64,000 nt of DNA, from NCBI RefSeq assembly GCF_008726925.1, contig NZ_VYWO01000006.1, forward strand, positions 61,483 through 125,482, given 5' to 3'. The DNA is from Aerococcus sanguinicola. Lineage in GTDB: Bacteria > Bacillota > Bacilli > Lactobacillales > Aerococcaceae. The notes under the pieces are model-generated. The model did no database searches, was not told the DNA's origin, and saw only the letters and a program-made list of their open reading frames with translations. Position 1 is the stretch's first letter. Every line of letters starts with the position of its first letter. Below, in pieces: positions 60,499-64,000 of the stretch. The position numbers were made by a program, and so were the translations under genes.

Positions 60499-61195
60499 GA
60501 TCCTCATCCTCCGCGCTCAAGGCTTCAATAAGGGATTGGTCAAAATCCTCGTCCTCTAGCGCACTCTCAAAGTGGCGCAGTTGCCCCTGGTGCAAGAGAA
60601 CAATGTCATCACAAATATCCTTGGCCAGCTGGATCATATGGGTGGACATAATCATAATATGGTCCATGCCCAAATCGAGGAGGAGACGCTTAATTTCTAA
60701 ACTAGAGATCACGTCAATCGCCGTCAAGGGTTCATCGAGAAGTATAATCTTGGGTTTAGAAATCAAGAGGCAGAGAATGGCCAACTTGCTTTTCATCCCA
60801 CTGGAATAACCCTTGATAATCCGGTGGCGGTCCTTCTGACTAAAGCCCAAGCGATCCAAGTAATCATCAACAGAATACGAATCTTTGGGAGCGTGGATGT
60901 CCATGTAAAATTTGATGTATTCATAGCCTGTGAGGAAGTCAGGTAAATAGTTTTCCGCAAAGACCATGCCAATATCTTCCGGCTCTATGGCCTTTACTTG
61001 ACCAGCTTCAACTAAATGGGCCTGGCCATCATCACTCTCCAAGTCCCCGTAGAGAATCCGAAAGAGGGTGGTCTTTCCTGAACCGTTCCGACCTAAGAGT
61101 CCATAGATATGGCCAGCTTCAAAGGAATAAGTGGCCCCCTTGAGAACTTCCTGTTCTTGAAAATCTTTTTCAATATTTTCTAAGCGCAATTCCAT
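60491..61195 (-). CDS. ABC transporter ATP-binding protein
   Basis: 234 residues from the ATG at 61195 with GGAGG 8 nt upstream. Walker A GRNGSGKTTLF near residue 37, signature KGYSSGMKSKLAIL, Walker B PKIILLDEPLTAID, and H-loop IMSTHMIQ. The signature GYSSGMKSKL is typical of ABC-2-type export ATPases (multidrug, bacteriocin or Na+ export). It has the acidic tail EDEDHD. Cotranscribed with the membrane protein. Confidence 0.88.
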   Translation of the reverse strand: MELRLENIEKDFQEQEVLKGATYSFEAGHIYGLLGRNGSGKTTLFRILYGDLESDDGQAHLVEAGQVKAIEPEDIGMVFAENYLPDFLTGYEYIKFYMDIHAPKDSYSVDDYLDRLGFSQKDRHRIIKGYSSGMKSKLAILCLLISKPKIILLDEPLTAIDVISSLEIKRLLLDLGMDHIMIMSTHMIQLAKDICDDIVLLHQGQLRHFESALEDEDFDQSLIEALSAEDEDHD

Positions 61196-61410
61196 ACTTG
61201 TCGCCTCCATCTCTTAATCTACTGCTTAAGCTTCTGCCTTGCTAGTATAACAAAGAATGTAAGCGTCTTAAAGTCAAATAACGTGCGACAGTAACAGCAA
61301 AGAACGAAAGTGCTAGGGATACTATATCTGTAAGTCACAACGCTTGGAAAAGCTATAGCAAGTGGAAGAAAATGCCCTTTAGGCTAAGTTTTGTTCCTTT
61401 TACTTCCGAA

Positions 61411-61438
61411 AAAATAAAAAAAGCGATCCAAAGATCGC
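61411..61438 (-). terminator. terminator of the tRNA cluster
   Basis: Minus strand: GCGATC pairs with GATCGC, followed by TTTTTTTATTTTTT. The region 61196-61410 between the ABC exporter start and this hairpin holds no gene. Confidence 0.85.
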
Positions 61439-61463
61439 AAGAAAGCACACACTTATAAATTTA

Positions 61464-61537
61464 TCGGGAAGACCGGATTTGAACCGACGACCCCTACGTC
61501 CCGAACGTAGTGCTCTACCAAGCTGAGCTACTTCCCG
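61464..61537 (-). tRNA. tRNA-Pro(CGG)
   Basis: Acceptor CGGGAAG/CTTCCCG, anticodon loop TTCGGGA, T-loop TTCAAAT, no encoded CCA. It reads CCG. Body nearly identical to the adjacent tRNA-Pro(UGG), indicating a duplication. A terminator lies upstream of it. Confidence 0.93.
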
Positions 61538-61557
61538 TCACGCTATCCTTTTCAGAG

Positions 61558-61587
61558 AAAAATAAAAAGCGTCTTACTGACGCTTTC
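61558..61587 (-). terminator. terminator between the two tRNA-Pro genes
   Basis: Minus strand: AGCGTC pairs with GACGCT, followed by TTTTATTTTTC. It separates tRNA-Pro(UGG) from tRNA-Pro(CGG). Confidence 0.8.
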
Positions 61588-61594
61588 CATCGAG

Positions 61595-61668
61595 TCGGGA
61601 AAACAGGATTCGAACCTGCGACCCCTTGGTCCCAAACCAAGTGCTCTACCAAGCTGAGCTATTTCCCG
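61595..61668 (-). tRNA. tRNA-Pro(UGG)
   Basis: Acceptor CGGGAAA/TTTCCCG, anticodon loop TTTGGGA, T-loop TTCGAAT, no encoded CCA. Confidence 0.95.
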
Positions 61669-61671
61669 GTA

Positions 61672-61745
61672 TGCACCCAGCAGGATTCGAACCTGCAACC
61701 GCCTGATTCGTAGTCAGGTACTCTATCCAGTTGAGCCATGGGTGC
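61672..61745 (-). tRNA. tRNA-Arg(ACG)
   Basis: Acceptor GCACCCA/TGGGTGC, anticodon loop CTACGAA, T-loop TTCGAAT. A34 is the substrate of TadA, encoded in this window. Confidence 0.95.
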
Positions 61746-61759
61746 GTATAAGAATGTAA

Positions 61760-61845
61760 TGCCGAGGACCGGAATCGAACCGGTACGGTGTGTAACCACC
61801 GCAGGATTTTAAGTCCTGTGCGTCTGCCAGTTCCGCCACCCCGGC
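61760..61845 (-). tRNA. tRNA-Leu(UAA)
   Basis: 86 nt with a long variable arm; acceptor GCCGGGG/CCTCGGC (one G-U), anticodon loop CTTAAAA. Confidence 0.95.
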
Positions 61846-61878
61846 CTATTAACAAGCAGATCCATAAAAAATCAAATA

Positions 61879-61950
61879 AGCGGAATACGAGATTCGAACT
61901 CGCGACCCCCACCTTGGCAAGGTGATGTTCTACCACTGAACTAATTCCGC
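61879..61950 (-). tRNA. tRNA-Gly(GCC)
   Basis: Acceptor GCGGAAT/ATTCCGC, anticodon loop TTGCCAA, discriminator U73. Confidence 0.95.
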
Positions 61951-61960
61951 GTGATATACA

Positions 61961-62033
61961 TGCCGGCTAAAGGACTTGAACCCTCGACCCTCTGATTACA
62001 AATCAGATGCTCTACCAACTGAGCTAAGCCGGC
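61961..62033 (-). tRNA. tRNA-Thr(UGU)
   Basis: Acceptor GCCGGCT/AGCCGGC, anticodon loop TTTGTAA. Confidence 0.95.
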
Positions 62034-62058
62034 ATCAAATTCATATTCGAATTTGTGA

Positions 62059-62131
62059 TGATCCGTGGGAGGCTCGAACTCCCGACCCTCTGATTAAAAG
62101 TCAGATGCTCTACCGACTGAGCTAACGAATC
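62059..62131 (-). tRNA. tRNA-Lys(UUU)
   Basis: Acceptor GATTCGT/ACGGATC with one G-U pair, anticodon loop CTTTTAA. Confidence 0.93.
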
Positions 62132-62138
62132 AAAGGAA

Positions 62139-62211
62139 TGGAGAATGAGGGGTTCGAACCCCCGACATCCTGCTTGTAAGGCAGACGCTCTCCCAGCTGA
62201 GCTAATTCTCC
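62139..62211 (-). tRNA. tRNA-Val(UAC)
   Basis: Acceptor GGAGAAT/ATTCTCC, anticodon loop CTTACAA. First tRNA of the cluster. Confidence 0.95.
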
Positions 62212-62243
62212 ATGTCGGTAAGTTGTTTCGTAACAACTATTAT

Positions 62244-62272
62244 ATAATACCACGAGTTTTAATCTTTGTCAA
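62244..62272 (-). promoter_or_regulatory. strong promoter of the tRNA cluster
   Basis: Minus strand: TTGACA (62267-62272), 17 bp, TATTAT (62244-62249). Confidence 0.8.
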
Positions 62273-62295
62273 CAGTTTTTTAAAATTAGCGCTTG

Positions 62296-62365
62296 GGCCA
62301 AGGAACTGTTCTCTCGTGACGACTTGATAAGTATAGCACAGTTCTTTGGCCTTGCGCAAGCTTTT
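62296..62365. terminator. long hairpin after fetB
   Basis: GGCCAAGGAACTGT (62296-62309) pairs with ACAGTTCTTTGGCC (62338-62351) with one mispair. A second palindrome CTTGCGCAAG is followed on the plus strand by TTTTTTT. Probably ends fetB transcription before the tRNA promoter. Confidence 0.55.
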
Positions 62366-62378
62366 TTTAATTTTTTAC

Positions 62379-63149
62379 CTAAATTTTTTCCTTCAATTGA
62401 CCAAAGTCGGTAAAGTAGTGCGGATAGGCCAGGTAGGTACAGAGGATGCTGGCGACGGCCCCGCAGGACAGGATCATAAAATAAACCATAATCTGGTACA
62501 TAATAGCCTGGAGGGGCATGGAACCAGCCATCATCATCCCGGTCATCATCCCTGGCAGGGTGACTAGGCCGAGGGTTCGCATCCCGTCGATGGTGGGTTG
62601 GAGGGCGCCCTTGATGGTGTCATGGATAATCGACCAAGAGGCCTGCTTAGTCGAAGCACCTAGGGCTAACTTCTCAAAGACTTCCTGGCGGCGGGCATCG
62701 AAGAGGGTTCGCAGGTTGTTATAGCAGAGCCCTACGATCTTCATACCGTTACCAGCCAACATCCCTGTAATCGGGATCATTTGTTGGGGGACAAATTGCA
62801 GGGTGCCTGACAGAACTAAGATCAGTATCGAGAGTCCAATCCCTGAAAAGATAGCGATCAAAGAAATCTTAAAAGCATGGGGCAGGCCCTGGGCACGCTT
62901 CTTAGCATTCCAAGCGGAGTTGAAGATCATTATCCCCATGGCCACTAGGGTCACCCAGAAGCTAGCGAGCTGGAAAACATAGGTCAGAATGTAGCCGACG
63001 ACCACTAACTGGACAATCATGCGGACAACGGCAACCAGCATATCTTTATTAAGGCCTAGTTTCTCCTTACTGCTAATGGCTAGAGCCACTAAGACTAAGA
63101 CAAAGGCCAGAGCGAGCGAGGAGGGACTAATCGTGAGTTCGTGCGCCAT
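62379..63149 (-). CDS. FetB-like ABC transporter permease
   Basis: 256 residues from the ATG at 63149 with AAGGAGG; the frame is open upstream but overlaps the ATPase gene. UPF0014/FetB family, whose E. coli member works with FetA in iron export and oxidative-stress resistance. Seven or so helices, with VRMIVQLVVVGYILTYVF, MTGMMMAGSMPLQAI, and the conserved LGLVTLPGMM. Start and stop overlap the ATPase gene by 23 nt. Confidence 0.85.
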   Translation of the reverse strand: MAHELTISPSSLALAFVLVLVALAISSKEKLGLNKDMLVAVVRMIVQLVVVGYILTYVFQLASFWVTLVAMGIMIFNSAWNAKKRAQGLPHAFKISLIAIFSGIGLSILILVLSGTLQFVPQQMIPITGMLAGNGMKIVGLCYNNLRTLFDARRQEVFEKLALGASTKQASWSIIHDTIKGALQPTIDGMRTLGLVTLPGMMTGMMMAGSMPLQAIMYQIMVYFMILSCGAVASILCTYLAYPHYFTDFGQLKEKI

Positions 63150-63795
63150 CCAAGAGACCTCCTTCCTGTAAGTGACCATCCACCAGATAGAGGGAACGGT
63201 CGGCCAATTTTTGGTCTTCTGGCCGGTGGGATATCCAAATGGCCAAGATGTCAGAACGGTCAACTTCAGCTAAGACTAAGTCCCAGACAGCTTTGGCAGA
63301 AGTCTCATCCAAGGAAGAGACCACTTCATCTAATAAGAGAATCTTGGGTGGAAAGAGCAGGTGGCGGATGAGAGCCAGGCGCTGCCGCTCACCCCCAGAT
63401 AAGCTTTCGACGGCTTGGTCATCTGCCAAGTGGCCTAGACCCAAGGCAGCCTTAAGTTGATCGATACGAGAATCATCTAGGGGCTTCTGCTGGACTTCAG
63501 CCACAAAGGCAAAATTATCCCGGACTGTCTTGCCAAAGAGAAGCGGATTTTGTACACAATAGGAAATTTCTTGGCGATAATGTTGATAGTCATAGCTTTG
63601 AGCAGGTCTGCCCTGGTAATTGACCGTCCCACTATCTTGGTTGAGCAGTTGGGCAATAATCTTAAGAATCGTTGACTTGCCGCTGCCGGAAGGGCCATTG
63701 ATGGACAGGGTCTCCCCTGCCTGGGCCTGAAGATTAACCTTATCCAATATTTGTCTGCCATCTCTTGCATAAGAGATATCAGTCAGTGTTAACAT
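63127..63795 (-). CDS. FetA-like ABC transporter ATPase
   Basis: 222 residues from the ATG at 63795; a TTG three codons upstream is less likely, and AAAGG is the ribosome site. Walker A NGPSGSGKSTILKII near residue 35, signature ESLSGGERQRLALIR, Walker B KILLLDEVVSSLDE, H-loop IWISHRPED. The SALDE-type SLDE and overall size match FetA (YbbL). Partner of the downstream permease. No promoter was identified; 63796-64000 is AT-rich with no gene. Confidence 0.85.
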   Translation of the reverse strand: MLTLTDISYARDGRQILDKVNLQAQAGETLSINGPSGSGKSTILKIIAQLLNQDSGTVNYQGRPAQSYDYQHYRQEISYCVQNPLLFGKTVRDNFAFVAEVQQKPLDDSRIDQLKAALGLGHLADDQAVESLSGGERQRLALIRHLLFPPKILLLDEVVSSLDETSAKAVWDLVLAEVDRSDILAIWISHRPEDQKLADRSLYLVDGHLQEGGLLDGARTHD

Positions 63796-64000
63796 AGCCA
63801 CCAACCTTTCTGAGTATTTTCTTCATTATAGCGGAAGATCCGCACAAATAAAAATAATAAAATCGACGTGAATTTTGAACTGCCCCCTGTCAAGTAGACA
63901 GGCAAATAAATAAATTTTTACCATGTGTGATTTTTGTCATGCATGGTTTTTATTTTGGATTTTAAAATAGAATTTATCAGTGAATACGATATTTCATAAC

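Overview
The window looks like a low-to-mid GC Gram-positive chromosome of the order Lactobacillales, most likely the family Aerococcaceae (an Aerococcus-type genome). This is inferred from: a V-type ATPase operon in the Enterococcus hirae order (ntpFIKECGABD); a ctsR-clpC pair without mcsAB; an LPXTG surface protein; SigI/RsgI; thiM-thiE-thiD behind a TPP riboswitch; CcpA-type cre sites; and tRNA genes without encoded CCA. No phage, transposase, CRISPR array or rRNA gene is visible. The species cannot be fixed from the sequence alone.

Layout. 1-1290: end of an amino-acid ABC importer (permease cut by the window edge, plus its ATPase). 1371-3971: M20 amidohydrolase and YfcC-type carrier. 4102-4525: array of long palindromic repeats. 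4572-7143: TPP riboswitch and thiM-thiE-thiD. 7219-11322: LPXTG-anchored phosphatase and a HAD phosphatase. 11397-15985: frameshifted GPH sugar symporter, alpha/beta-hydrolase, ChbG-type deacetylase and AraC regulator. 16139-21594: small secreted protein, GntP permease, three-domain fumarate-reductase-like flavoprotein and a paralogous FMN reductase. 21933-25400: threonine catabolism (kbl, epimerase-type tdh, symporter). 25796-28330: glycerate kinase and permease, divergent. 28412-34945: glutamate formimidoyltransferase next to an unusual cluster. That cluster holds an ACAD-like flavoprotein, a cytosolic PhnD-like protein, a core-MetE-like methyltransferase, an OsmC-like protein without cysteines, MmuM, and two paralogous 4-TM proteins. 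A structured leader RNA precedes it. 35481-39810: SigI/RsgI with a divergent Asp-rich CAP-domain protein and a LysM protein. 40212-48984: V-ATPase. 49075-53000: tadA, CapA lipoprotein, LDH-family dehydrogenase, small membrane protein. 53317-56315: clpC-ctsR. 56566-58722: PsuK-like kinase and CNT nucleoside transporter. 58870-61195: ABC exporter. 61464-62211: eight tRNAs. 62379-63795: FetAB-like transporter.

Three observations stand out. (1) A dispersed family of ~115-120 bp hairpin elements has conserved ends (AGGGTGTGA ... GAACCCGACTA) and arms that vary in sequence but keep their complementarity. One copy supplies the last codons and stop of clpC, and another sits inside the V-ATPase operon. 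(2) Three copies of an identical box with identical spacing (GGCCCTAAATTTT-N11-GTAT) lie in the sigI / CAP-gene divergent region, most simply read as a SigI promoter class. RsgI and the secreted CAP protein share unusual DDDDW-type acidic tracts. (3) The methyl-transfer gene cluster at 29425-34945, with its attenuator-like leader, is the best candidate for an undescribed system.

All functional calls rest on recognised motifs and gene context; no database search was run.
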